Origin: Cordilura impudica
Lineage: Eukaryota > Arthropoda > Insecta > Diptera > Scathophagidae
Length of the DNA stretch: 64,000 bases
Reading direction: 5' to 3'
NCBI GenBank assembly: GCA_963682025.1
Contig: OY821521.1
Span: 194,015,526 to 194,079,525 of the forward strand
A model generated the notes under the pieces. It had not been told where the DNA came from. It saw only the letters and a program-made list of their open reading frames with translations, and made no database searches. Within the stretch, counting starts at the first letter, position 1, and the number at the start of each line of letters is the position of its first letter. Below are positions 11,141-22,160 of this stretch, one piece after another. Made by a program: the position numbers and the translations under genes.

Positions 11141-11769
11141 TAGAAGATACACCAAATATTTTCTATTTATTTATTTCAAAAAAGTTTTTTTTTAAAATTA
11201 AATTTTAATAATTTGTTTTTCGTCCATTTTCTTTAATTTCCATTAGTCGTAAATCCATTCTTCCTGAATGGCTTTTTTAAGCTGACATAATGTCTCATAT
11301 TGGATAAAATACACCACGGGTTCTCTATGGGATGTAAATTAGGACTCACAGCTGTCCACTCCAGTTCCAATAAAAGTTAGAGTCCATTCAACAAGTAATA
11401 AAACATATAGGTTACTTTCCACCATTAAAGATCCGCCTTTAAAATTCCTGGCACAGCAAGTTTCGCGATCTCTGCAAATATTCCTCGCCAACCATTAGAC
11501 CAATTTTAAAATTAGTGTTGTTAAAATGATTGTTTATAATTAACCGAAAAATCAATCATTGTCCCTTATAATTATTTCATTTACCCTTCTTGATATAAAT
11601 CATTCCAATAAATCATGTATTAATAATAAAAAAAAAATTATTTAATTATGTCAATACTTCAAAAGGCTAACAAATTGTATTAAATGGATATAAATCATTA
11701 AAGTGGATGAACTTACAAAAAGCTACAAATAATGCATGCTCTGTCAGCTCTACAGTCTGTAATATTCTA
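11141..11769. other. No gene recognised
   Basis: AT-rich. The stretch 11270-11480 is less AT-rich and may be transposon remnant, but I cannot assign a translation. Confidence 0.45.
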
Positions 11770-11910
11770 CATGGAGTGAAAAGTACGATCGTATGACCAC
11801 GTTTAAATTCGGAATACCGCTTGGACAGTATTATTTTACCATCAAAAAACAATGTTTACTTAAAACACGAAATGATGGTAAATAAGGCAATATAGAGTTC
11901 TGCCCCCTTT

Positions 11911-13145
11911 AAGGCAGAAGGCCCGGACAAAATCTTTCCTGCTCTACAACAAAAGATCGGGGGTAGTCGTCTGGTTGGCATATTCTCTGCTAGCCTAAAA
12001 TTGGCGTACACCCCCAGGGCATGGCGGGAGGCCAAAATGGTCTTCATACCAAATCCGGGAAAGGAGAGCTACGCGAACCCAAAAACCTATCAACCGATAA
12101 GTCTTACATCCTTCCTACTGAAAACCATGGAGAGCACAGTCGATTACATGGTTAAATCACAGATCCCGAATAACCTATTGAGGTTTCGACGACACGGTTA
12201 TTTGAAGTGGAAACTGCGCTTAATGAAGTAGTTCACCGCATCGAAAGATCTTTTGGTCTAAAAATCTTCACCCTAGCTATATTTATTGATATAGAAGGGG
12301 CTTTTAATAATGTTTAGACCAATAGCTATTCCAATCTCTAGACCAATTCGACATAGACCGGGACATCAAAGCCGGGATCGGTCACATGCTAGGGAATAGA
12401 TGGATGAGTTGAGGTGGGTAGCATTAGATTAAGAGACAAGGTTTGTCGTGAGACACCTCAAGGGGGCATTTTATCCCCGCTTCTTTGGCTGACCATTATA
12501 AATAGTCTGTTAAGGATTCTAGCAATAAGAGTTTCCAAACTGTCTGCTACGCAGACGACGTAGCGATATAGTTAAGGGGGAAAGATCCTAGGAATCTATG
12601 TAGGAGGGCATCGAATGCAAGAAATAGCATATAACTGGGCACAACCGAGGGGATTAAATGTGAAGCCGGAAAAGACTGAAATATGCCTCTTCACTAGGAT
12701 GACGGGATTAGTCGACTTCGATGATTGGCCCTTCCAGGGCAAAACGTTTAGAAACACACAAACGGTGAAATACCTTGGGGTGATCCTCGAGAAAAAGCTC
12801 ACTTAGAAGAACCATATTGAGAGCAGGGTCGCGAAAGCTCACCGGATATGGGCCATTTGTAGAAGAGCTATAGGTTCAAATTGGGATTTGAAATCTATGG
12901 TGATACATTGGCTATGCATTAGACCAATTCTAACTTACGCATCGATAGTCATGTGGACATCAATGAACAAGAAATGCTATATTAAGCCATTTCTAAATAT
13001 ACAGCGCCTCTGCTGCATAGGAATCAGTGGTGCCATACGGACGTCATCTACGAGGGCTCTAAAGATGGTTCTATCAATACACCCGATCGAGATCCGAATT
13101 AAATATGGGGCAGCTACGATTAAGGGGAATACATCACCGATCGTA
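11911..13145 (+). pseudogene. LINE reverse transcriptase, 3' part, frameshifted
   Basis: The translation starts at KAEGPDKIFPALQQK, the RT region around motif 1-2. It continues LAYTPRAWREAKMVFIPNPG and PKTYQPISLTSFLLKTMES, the RT motif 'k.yRPISLtSfllKtlEr'. Around 12280-12310 the LFIDIEGAFNN equivalent of the first catalytic Asp motif can be read (iyiEGAFnn). CYADDVAI at about 12547-12570 is the YADD active site, in another frame. From 12615 the thumb region reads VDFDDWPFQGKTFRNTQ and VKYLGVILEKKLT, then IRPILTYASIVMW. At least three frame changes and several stops make it non-functional. Codon positions are GC-richer than the surroundings, in keeping with former coding sequence. Confidence 0.85.
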
Positions 13146-13236
13146 TGACCTGACACCAAATAATATTGGATCACCAGTGATAAAATAGAATGTAGACAAG
13201 TGTTTTGCTAAATGTTGAATCAACAATACTGTATTT

Positions 13237-14140
13237 TTGCTAAAGATACCGGGATTCAGCACAGTGGATTGTAGCTGGGATAGAATCGTGGAAGTGTCGA
13301 CAAACATACCCTGCAGTATAAGGATACCTGACAGAGAAAGCTGGTTAAACGGGAATATTCTACAAAACCTTACAGGGTCACAATACTGCATAGACGGATC
13401 TGGTGTGTATGGTAGGATTGGCATAGGTTTCTATGATGAAGACCGTCCCACTGGCATTTACCTAAGCATTCCGAACCACAACTATGTCTTTCAGTCCGAA
13501 TTGGTCGCGATAACGGAATGCATAAGATCTATTGACACTCGGGATATCCCAAGTCCCGGAGACATGAAAGTATTTTCGGACAGTCCAGCGGCTATCAGGG
13601 CAATATCCTCGGACAAAACTAGATCAAGGATGTAAGATGTAAGGAGGAGATTGCAGACTTCACTACAAGGGGTAAACTTGAAATCGTTTAGATACCAGAA
13701 CACAGTGGTATAATGAGAAACGAGATTGCAGACGAACTGGCCAGGAAAGGTTCTCTCCTAGAGTGAGTCAATTTGGAAAACCCTATAACTTTCCAGTCTC
13801 TCAAATTGAAACTCTCGGAATGAGCGTCCAGTTCACATCCTTCAATTTGAGAAGAAACTGACGTGGTTAAGTTTACGAATATGTTATGGGGCACTCCTAA
13901 CACTTCGAAGACTAGGGAAATCCTTAGTCTGAATAGAAGGGAACTGAATAGGATTATTGGCATCCTCACTGGGCACTCTGAACTGAGGGCTCATCTATAC
14001 CGTATAGGATGGCCGGAATCGGCCACAGGCAGAGCTTGTGGAGAGGGTGACGAGACCCTAGAACACTACCTTTATTACTGTCCTGCATTTGCGGGAACAA
14101 GGTCAGACATTTATCCAATGACATCATACCAGTCCTAGCG
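13237..14140 (+). pseudogene. LINE RNase H and C-terminal Cys knuckle, broken
   Basis: The open frame 13237-13635 carries an RNase H: YCIDGSGV (first Asp), FQSELVAITEC (Glu) and KVFSDSPAAIRAI (second Asp). A frame change follows, and IPEHSGIMRNEIADELARKG (about 13690-13750) provides the His/Asp end of the domain. From 13863 the frame resumes and ends in GHSELRAHLYRIG, CGEGDETLEHYLYYCPAF, a CxxxD..EH...C zinc-knuckle-like tail seen in LINEs with RNase H. The catalytic residues are preserved although the gene is broken. Confidence 0.85.
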
Positions 14141-14629
14141 CTTCTTGGTGGAATACGCTGGGAAACGCTCAGGAAATTTGCTGACGAGACCGAATTTCTG
14201 AGTTAAATAAGGGGTAGATAACAAGATGAGCACGAGGATGTAGAGCGCACAACAAGCCGACTTTCTGGCTTAAGTGTATATCCAGGTACAACGGCTATGA
14301 GCTATGTGGATACATGGCTCCTGTTTTTCAACCTAACCTAACCTAAAACACGAAACTCTTTGAAATCCACTTTTTCTCAAACTTTGAAAGCAGCATTATT
14401 TTTATAACGGTAACTTTTTTTCTAATGAAATTTCATGAAATTTTTACACAGTTTTTCTAACAGTTGGTCTTATTGACTAAACAGAAAAAACTGCACTTGT
14501 CACGCTATCTCTATGTGAGGCCATGTACTTTTCACTCCATGTAGTACATCTTATATAATCTAGTCCAAGGGATTTTGTATAGTATAACGTGATTTCAAAA
14601 ATTTCAAAGACAAAAAAAAATTATATACC

Positions 14630-14850
14630 TTGAATGACCAGGTAACTCTCCGGATCTTAGTCCAATTGAAAATCTTTGGGCTATGCTGAAAGCAAGAAAA
14701 GGTGATTACTCAACAAAAATAAAGCTGATTGCGGCTGTTAATCAGATATGGTTTAGAGACGTTCAAATCTTAGAAAATTTAAAAGAAAAACATGTTGATT
14801 CCATGCCAAACCGAACACATGAAGTCGTAAGAGTAAAGGAGGATACATTT
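14630..14850 (+). pseudogene. Tc1-like transposase, C-terminal fragment
   Basis: The frame reads PGNSPDLSPIENLWAMLKARKG, the 'SPDLNPIENLW' signature that holds the last catalytic acidic residue of Tc1 transposases. About 50 residues of the usual C-terminal helices follow (LKEKHVDSMPNRTHEVVRVK). The catalytic core before it is not recognisable in the adjacent sequence. It may join the fragment at 10800-11140. Confidence 0.85.
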
Positions 14851-15140
14851 TTTTTACTGAAGAAAATGTACTTTTTAAAGAAAACATACTGTTGAGGAAA
14901 ATGCACATTTTGGAAAAAAAAAATGTTCTCTTTGGATATCTACAATACCTAATTTGTAAAAAGTCTCTTGTATGGAAATATGCTTTTTGAGGTAAGGGTA
15001 CTCCTCTTAAAAATCTAGTTTTTTAAAAAAAGTTATTTTTTTCTTTCTAAGAAAGGAAAATTTTTTAAGAAAAGTTACATTTTTTAGAAAAGGTATTTAT
15101 TTTAGGCAAAATTACTTTTTCCAAGAAAGGGTGTTTTTTT
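14850..15140. repeat. Degenerate outlier of the AAAGTAC-type satellite
   Basis: Loosely periodic aaaatgtactttttaaag-like units with 14-20 base spacing resemble the satellite at 16501-21560 but are highly diverged. Confidence 0.5.
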
Positions 15141-16500
15141 AGAAAAGACACTATAAAATGGCACAAAATACATAGGAATTGGTCAAGTGTCAGTTAATTG
15201 TAATACTGCACTGAAATTGGTTGGCATTCTTACTAAAAACAAAAGGTTGGTTATATCTGAGTATTTGCTAGTACATATGTAGAAAAAAGAAACAGTAACA
15301 TATATAATACTTCGTTTTTTTAAACACTTTTAGCTTTAGAGAATGACAATGAAATATGTTAAATATCCAAATGTAATTCCGCAAATGTCTACCGCTGCTT
15401 TTATCTGGTCTTCCTTTTAAATTGTAGTAATACATTTTAAAACAAAAGCCAATTTGTCAATAAGCCAAAACTTAAACATATTTTTAGAGGATTTTTTACT
15501 TTATTTGCTAAAATTTTCCATATTTATGTTAAACCAATAAGTTTTAGCCAACATTTTATTTTTATTGTTTCATAATATTTAATTAAGGTGACTCTTTTTA
15601 CCAGTTTTTTTCATCTTATAAATTTTGCCATGGCTAAAGTTTAACATTCTCTGGCCAAAGAAAGTTATTAGGAAAAAGTTTTAAATCTCTTAGAAAATGT
15701 TGGAACGAAATAACAAAGTTTCATGATTATTAAAACTAAGTAAGAAGACAACTTTGTGAAAGAATTCTGAATTGCGTGGAGAGTACGCAAAACAAAATAT
15801 GAAAAATTTTGTATTTCATAACAAAATTACAAAAGACTTTCAAATGAAATTTTAATGGAAAAAAATAAAAAAATTAAAAAAAATATGAAAAAATATATAA
15901 TTAAGAAAGGCGGCCTCAGGTGAGCAACAATTTCTGTTAATTAAGTTTAATTTAATGATTTTAGATTCTCTTTTAAAGAATTTAATTTTAAATGTCTGTG
16001 TAACTTTTAAGCTAAGAAAAATTAAATAAATATAACAGAAATTCTATTTCAATTATCCAGTTGATTGAGTTAAAACATTCATTGTTCTTGTTCTTTTTTT
16101 CAAACATTAACTGCTAAAATTACCATAAATCAATTTTTAAATATTCAGTCTTCAGTCATCATAAACTTCTATGCAAACAATCTGTGCTTATGTTAATTAG
16201 CGTAAATGCTAAAGTTAATTGCGAATTATGCTTGAACATGACCCTGTTTCATTAAACAACATTTCGTAGCTCATTCATATTGATAACAACTTAATTGAAT
16301 AAATTGGCAATAAGTTGTGGTAAATCAATTCAAAAGAAAATCAACTTAATGAGTATTTGTTACTCAATAGTTATGGTACATATAAATATATGGTATGTAC
16401 AGTACATACAGTCCGGTACATTATTAAAGCCGTTCCCAATATTTCAGCAGTTTCCATCTTTAGAAGCGTATTTCGGTTATAAAATTATCTTTCTTTAAAA
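15141..16500. other. No gene recognised
   Basis: AT-rich sequence between two blocks of satellite. No open frame above 67 codons and no recognisable repeat ends. Confidence 0.55.
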
Positions 16501-19500
16501 ATGAGTACCTTTCCTAGTAAAGTAAATTTTCCTTAAAAGTACATTTCTTAATAAAGTGTGAATGGTTAGAAACTACCATTTCTGAAAAAGTGCTCTTCCT
16601 TAAAAAGTACATTACAAAAATTACATTTTGCTTCAAAAGTGGCCTTTTGTTATGAAAGCTACCTCCTTTAATATTAGGAATTTTTTAATTACGTTTTTTA
16701 AAAAGCACTTTTTTGAGTAATCACTTTTAATTAAAAAGTTCCTTCTAGCTATTACTAAAAAGTACACTTTAATCAAAAAGAACCTTTTAAAGAAAAGTGA
16801 CTTTAATTAAAAATGTGTCTTTTATTTAAAAAGTACTGTTCATCAAAAAAGCACATTTTATTTAAAAAAGTACCTTTTATTAAAAAAGTACCTTTTATTA
16901 TTATAACAAAGTACCTTTTTTTAAAAAAGAACCTTTTATTTAAAAATTATTTTTTATTAAAATAGTCCATTTTATTCAAAAGTACCTTTCATTAAAAAAG
17001 TATCATTTATTAAAAAAATTCCTTTTATCAAAAACGTACCTTTTACTAAAAAGGTGTCTTTTATTTAAAAAGTACATTTTATTAAGCAGTATCTTTTATT
17101 AAAAATGTACTTTATATTACACAAGTACCTATTAAAAAAGTAAATTTTCTTAAAAAAGTCCCCTTTTAAAACAGTACACTTTCTGAAAAAAGAACTACCT
17201 TTTCTTAAAAAAGAAACTTTTCTTAAAAAAACACTTTTTAAAAAAAGGACCTTTAATTAAAAAGTACCTTGTGTTAGAAAGTACCTTTTATTGAAAAGTA
17301 ACTTTTGTTAAAAAAGTACATATCTTTAAAAAGAAATTTTATCAAAAAAGGTCCTTTTATTATAAAAGTACCTTTAACCAAAAAAGTAATTTTCTTTAAA
17401 AAATTATGTTCTATTGAAAAGTTACCTTTCATTAAAAAAGTACCATTTATTAAAAAAGTAACTTTTTAAAGTATCGTTCACAAAAATAATACCTTTCATT
17501 AAAAAAGTACTATTTATTAAAAAAGTACCTTTTATTAAAAAATGACCTTTTATTAAAAAATATACCTTTTATTAAAAAAGTAACTTTTATTAAAAAAGTA
17601 CCTTTTATTAAAAAAGTACCTTTTATTAAAAAGTACCTTTTATTAAAAAAGTACCTTTTATTAAAAAAGTACCTTTTATTGAAAAAGTACCTTTTATTAC
17701 AAAAGTGCCTATCAACAAAAAAGTTAATTTTATAAAAAAAGTACGATTTAATAAAAATTAACCCTCTACTCAAAAGTACATATTACTAAAAAAGACGTTC
17801 TATTATAAAAGTACATTTTCTTAAAAATTTTTAATGAAAAAGTACGTTTTATTAAAAAAGTATATTTCGTTACAAAATACCTTTTATTAAAAAAGTACCT
17901 TTTATTAAAAAAGTACCTTTTATTAAAAAAGTACCTTTTATTACAAAAGTATATATTAACAAAAAGTGTATTTTATTAAAAAAGTACCTTTAATCAAAAA
18001 AATATCCTTTATTAAAAAGTACCTTTTGTTGAAAAAGAAATTTTTATTAAAAAAGTAAAGAGTAATATTTTATTTAAAAAAAATAGCTTTTGTTTAAAAA
18101 GTACATGTTATTGAAAACGTACCTTTTATTGAAAAAGTACCTTTTATTAAAAAGTACCTTTTTATTAAAAAAGTACCTTTTATTAAAAAAGTATCTTTTA
18201 TTAAAAAAGTACCTTTTTATTAAAAAAGTACCTTTTATTAAAAAGTACCTTTTATTAAAAAATTACATTTTATTAAAAAATTGCATTTATTAAAAAAGTA
18301 CCTTTTATTATCATAACAAATTACATTTTTTAAAAAAGTATCTTTTATTTAAAAATTATCTTTTATTAAAAAAGTCCATTTTATTCAAAAGTACCTTCCA
18401 TTAAACAAGTACCTTGTATTAAAAAGTACCTTTCATTAATAAAGTATCATTTATTAAAAAAGTTCCTTTTATCAAAAAAGTACCTTTTACTAAAAAAGTG
18501 CCTTTTATTTAAAAAGTACTTTTTATTAAGCAGTATCTTTTATTAAAAATGTACTTTATATTACACAAGTACCTATTAAAAAAGTAAATTTCCTTAAAAA
18601 AGTACCTTTTTAAAACAGTACACTTTCTGAAAAAAGAACTACCTTTTCTTAAAAAAGAAACTTTTCTTAAAAAAACACTTTTTTAAAAAAGGACCTTTAA
18701 TTAAAAAGTACCTTGTGTTAGAAAGTACCTTTTATTGAAAAGTAACTTTTGTTAAAAAAGTACATATCGTTAAAAGGAAATTTATCAAAAAGGTCCTTTA
18801 AAAAATTAAGTTCTATTGAAAAGTTACCTTACATTAAAAAAGTACCATTTATTAAAAAAGTAACTTTTATTAAAAAAATACCTTTTATTAAAAAAGTACC
18901 TTTTATTAAAAAAGTACCTTTTATTAAAAAAGTACCTTATATTAAATAGTACCTTTTATTAAAAAGGTACCGTTAATTAAAAAATTACCTTTTATTGAAA
19001 AAGTACCTTTTATTAAAAAGTGCCTATCAACAAAAAAGTAAATTTTATAAAAAAAGTACGATTTAGTAAAAATTAGCCCTCTACTCAAAAGTACGTATTA
19101 CTAAAAAATACGTTTTCTTATTTTAATGAAAAAGTACGTTTTATAAAAAAAGTACATTTCGTTAAAAAAGACCTTTTATTAAAAAAGTACCTTTTATTAC
19201 AAAAGTATATATTAACAAAAAGTGTATTTTATTAAAAAGTACCTTTAATCAAAAAATACCTTTTATTTAAAAAGTACCTTTTGTTGAAACGGAAATTTTT
19301 ATTAAAAAAGTAAAAAGTAAAATTTTATTAACAAAATAGCTTTTATTTAAAAAGTACATTTTATTGAAAAATTACCTTTTATTAAAAAGTACCTTTTGTT
19401 AAAAGGTACCTTTTATAAAAAAAGTACCTTTTATTAAAAAAGTACCTTTTATTAAGAAAGCACCTTTTATTAAAAAAGTACCTCTTATTAAAAAAGTACC

Positions 19501-21560
19501 TTTTATTAAAAAAGTACCTTTTGTTAAAAAAGTACCTTTTATTAAAAAAGTACCTTTTATTAAAAAAGTACCTTTTATTAAAAAAGTACCTTTTATTAAA
19601 AAAGTACCTTTTATTAAAAAAGTACCTTTTATTAAAAAAGTACCTTTTATTCAAAAGTACTTTTTACTAAAAAAGTATTTCTATTAAAAAAAGCTCCTTT
19701 TATTAAAAAGTACCTTTTATTGAAAAAGTACTTTTTATTGAAAAAGTACCTTTTATGGAAAAAGTACCTTTTATTGAAAAAGTACCTTTTATTAAAAAGT
19801 ACCTTTTATTAAAAAAGTGCCTTTGATAAAAAAAGTACTTTCTATTAAAAAAAGTTCATTTTATTAAAAAGTACCTTTTATTAAAAAAGTGCCTTTTATA
19901 AAAAAAGTCCCTTATAAAAAAGTACCTTTTATTAAAAAAAGTACCTTTTATTAAAAAAGTACCTTTTATTGAAACGGAAATTTTTATTAAAAAGTAAAAA
20001 GTAACATTTTATTAACAAAATAGATTTTATTTAAAAAGTACATTTTATTGAAAACTTACCTTGTATTGAAAAATTACCTTTTATTAAAAAGTACCTTTTG
20101 TTAAAAAGTACCTTTTATAAAAAAGTACCTTTTATTAAAAAAGTACCTTTTATCAAAAAAGTACCTTTTATTAAAAAAGTACCTTTTATTAAAAAAGTAC
20201 CTTTTATTAAAAAAGTACCTTTTATTAAAAAAGTACCTTTTATTAAAAAAGTACCTTTTATTAAAAATGTACCTTTTATTAAAAAACTACCTTTTATTAA
20301 AAAAGTACCTTTTATTCAAAAGTACCTTTTACTAAAAAAGTACTTTCTATTAAAAAAAGTTCCTTTTATTAAAAAGTGCCTTTTATTGAAAAAGTACCTT
20401 TTATTAAAAAAGTACCTTTTATTAAAAAGTACCTTTAATTAAAAAGTACCTTTTATTAAAAAAGTGCCTTTTATAAAAAAAGTGCCTTATAAAAAAGTAC
20501 CTTTTATTAAAAAAGTACCTTTTATTAAAAAAGTACCTTTTATTAAAAAAGTACCTTTTATTAAAAAAGTACCTTTTATTAAAAAAGTACCTTTTATTAA
20601 AAAAGTACCTTTTATTAAAAAAGTACCGTTTATTAAAAAAGTAGCTTTTATTAAAAAAGTACCTTTTATTAAAAAAGTACCTTTTATTGAAAAAGTACCT
20701 TTTATTCAAATGTACCTTTTATTAAAAAAGTAGATTTTAATAAAAAAATACTTTTCATTAAAAAAGTACTTTTTTTAAAGTGCCTTTTCTAAAAAAGTGC
20801 CTCGTCTGAAAAAAATTACCTCTTCTTAAAGAAGCACCTTTTCAGAAAATAGTACCTATTCATAAAAAAGTAGCTCTTTTAAAAAAGGAACTTTTCATTT
20901 AAAAAGTACCTTTTATTAAGAAAATATCTTTTTGTTAAAAGGAGCACCTTTTATATAAAAGTACCTTTTAAGAAAAAGTATGTTTTATTAAAGAATTCAC
21001 TTTTATTAAAAATCACGTTTTATTAAAAAATTACGTTTTAAAAAAATGTATCTTTTCTAAAAAAAAAATATTATTAAGAAAGTGCAAATTGTTATCTATA
21101 CCATTTCTGAAAAGGATACTGTTTGTTTCCTTTCTTAGAAATGCGCCTTTTTTTTAAAACATTAACTTAAAAAGAATATTTGCTACGAAATACCCCTTTT
21201 GTTAAAAAATTAAAATTTTACTTTAAAAAGGAACCTTTTTGTAAGCAAATGTCTTTTATTAAAAAGTACCTTTCATCAAAAAAGTACCTTCTATTAAAAA
21301 AAGTACCTTTTACTAAAACATTACCTTTTATTAAAAATGCACCTTTTATTAAAAAGTATCTTTTATTAAAAAATACATCTTCTTAAAGATATAGTTTTTC
21401 TTAAAAATTTACCTTTTAACCCTTTGTTAAAAAATTAAGTTTTCTTTAAAATTTATGTTTTCGTAAAGAACTATAAATACTTCTTTAAAAAAGGTCTCTT
21501 TCATTAAAAAAGTATTTTTTTTATTAAAAAAGTACTATTTCTTAAACAACTAGTATTTTT
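16501..21560. repeat. 18-bp satellite, unit GTACCTTTTATTAAAAAA, about 5 kb
   Basis: The unit recurs with near-perfect copies at 17500-17700, 19480-19650, 20120-20330 and 20490-20720, and with diverged copies towards both edges. The unit length is a multiple of three, so all frames stay open across runs, giving FIKKVP on the plus strand and NKRYFF on the minus strand. These open frames are artefacts. The unit carries the palindrome GTAC and the near-palindromic TTTTATTAAAA. Units of 17 bases (one A fewer) are interspersed, which break the frames. Edges are gradual. Confidence 0.97.
16835..20100. repeat. Higher-order duplication within the 18-bp satellite
   Basis: Rare variant units recur in the same order. 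ttaagcagtatc at about 17083 and 18530, gtgttagaaagtacc near 17272 and 18716, and ctctactcaaaagtac at about 17764 and 19079 mark two copies of a block of roughly 1.3-1.45 kb. The piece with ttgttgaaac(g)g and ttaacaaaatag occurs near 18030, 19280 and 19970, so that part is present three times. The changing offset shows unit gains and losses after duplication. Confidence 0.85.
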
Positions 21561-21714
21561 GTACTTTTAATTTAAAAAAAAAAAAGAAATTCTGCTTAAA
21601 AATTATCTTTCCTCATTTGATGAAATAATTTTCTTACCTTTACCGGCAATTTTTCTAGAAAATTCTCTTTTCTTAAAGTATTATCAAAAATATTTCGACA
21701 CAAATGAGAAATAT

Positions 21715-22160
21715 ATGGTCGGTCTAGACCGACAAAATGATACCCAATACCTTGCTTAGGTCCAACTATGCGGATATATAAAATAAACCCAATTTTATGC
21801 CGGTAGATATGAAAAAGCTTTTACCGGTTGCTATATTTATATGGGCACTAGGTGGAATAATGGACTGATTCTGACCATACTTGGTAGTAACTCATTTTTT
21901 GTAAAAACATATTACGATTTAAGTCGATCTCATAGAGGTAATTTGCATTGTTTGTTTTTTTTTTATCAATTTCAATAGCGTTCGTCCTGTGGTCGCTAAA
22001 AAGGTTATATACCTAATTTCATAAAATATACGCACATATAGGCGGTCAGATCGACGTACGGTGGATAGCGCTTAATCGACTCAGAAAGTGAGTCTGGGTC
22101 AAATATTTTTGGTAGTTACAAACATCAATACAAACTCATTTTACACTGACAACATAGTGT
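21715..22160 (-). mobile_element. INE-1-like element, family B, degraded
   Basis: It starts with the 3' stem ggtcggtctagaccgac and ends at aacatagtg, with gggcactagg, tcaatagcgttcgtcctgtgg and gtcaaatatttttggtagtt in the order found in the intact copies at 36750-37474 and 53457-54235. It sits at the right edge of the satellite. The GTCC core is largely lost. Confidence 0.8.

Larger units (their letters stand above)
11873..14343 (+). mobile_element. 5'-truncated non-LTR retrotransposon, I/LOA type
   Basis: The insertion is flanked by a perfect 12-base direct duplication, taaaacacgaaa, at 11861-11872 and 14344-14355. The 3' end is cctaacctaacc just before the right duplication, a short tandem tail rather than poly-A. 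The body encodes the end of a reverse transcriptase, an RNase H and a C-terminal Cys/His knuckle. It begins in mid-RT, so it is 5'-truncated. The possession of an RNase H points to the I/LOA-type LINE group; the exact clade would need a tree. Confidence 0.9.
11770..14541. mobile_element. TA-flanked MITE (Tc1/mariner type) split by a LINE
   Basis: The left terminus CATGGAGTGAAAAGTAC (11770-11786) has an exact inverted partner at 14525-14541, each flanked outside by TA. Removing the LINE and one target-site copy leaves an element of about 290 bases. Size, perfect 17-base ends and TA duplication fit a non-autonomous Tc1/mariner-type MITE. Confidence 0.8.

Noticed and set aside
14325..14346. Telomeric TTAGG repeat
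   Set aside because: Only three units, placed exactly at a LINE 3' end before its target duplication.
17510..20733. Apparent repeat proteins (FIKKVP and NKRYFF)
   Set aside because: The 18-bp unit keeps all frames open. They occur on both strands at the same place, vary with single-base unit losses and have no start context.
16501..21560. CRISPR array
   Set aside because: Units are contiguous without unique spacers, and the genome is eukaryotic.
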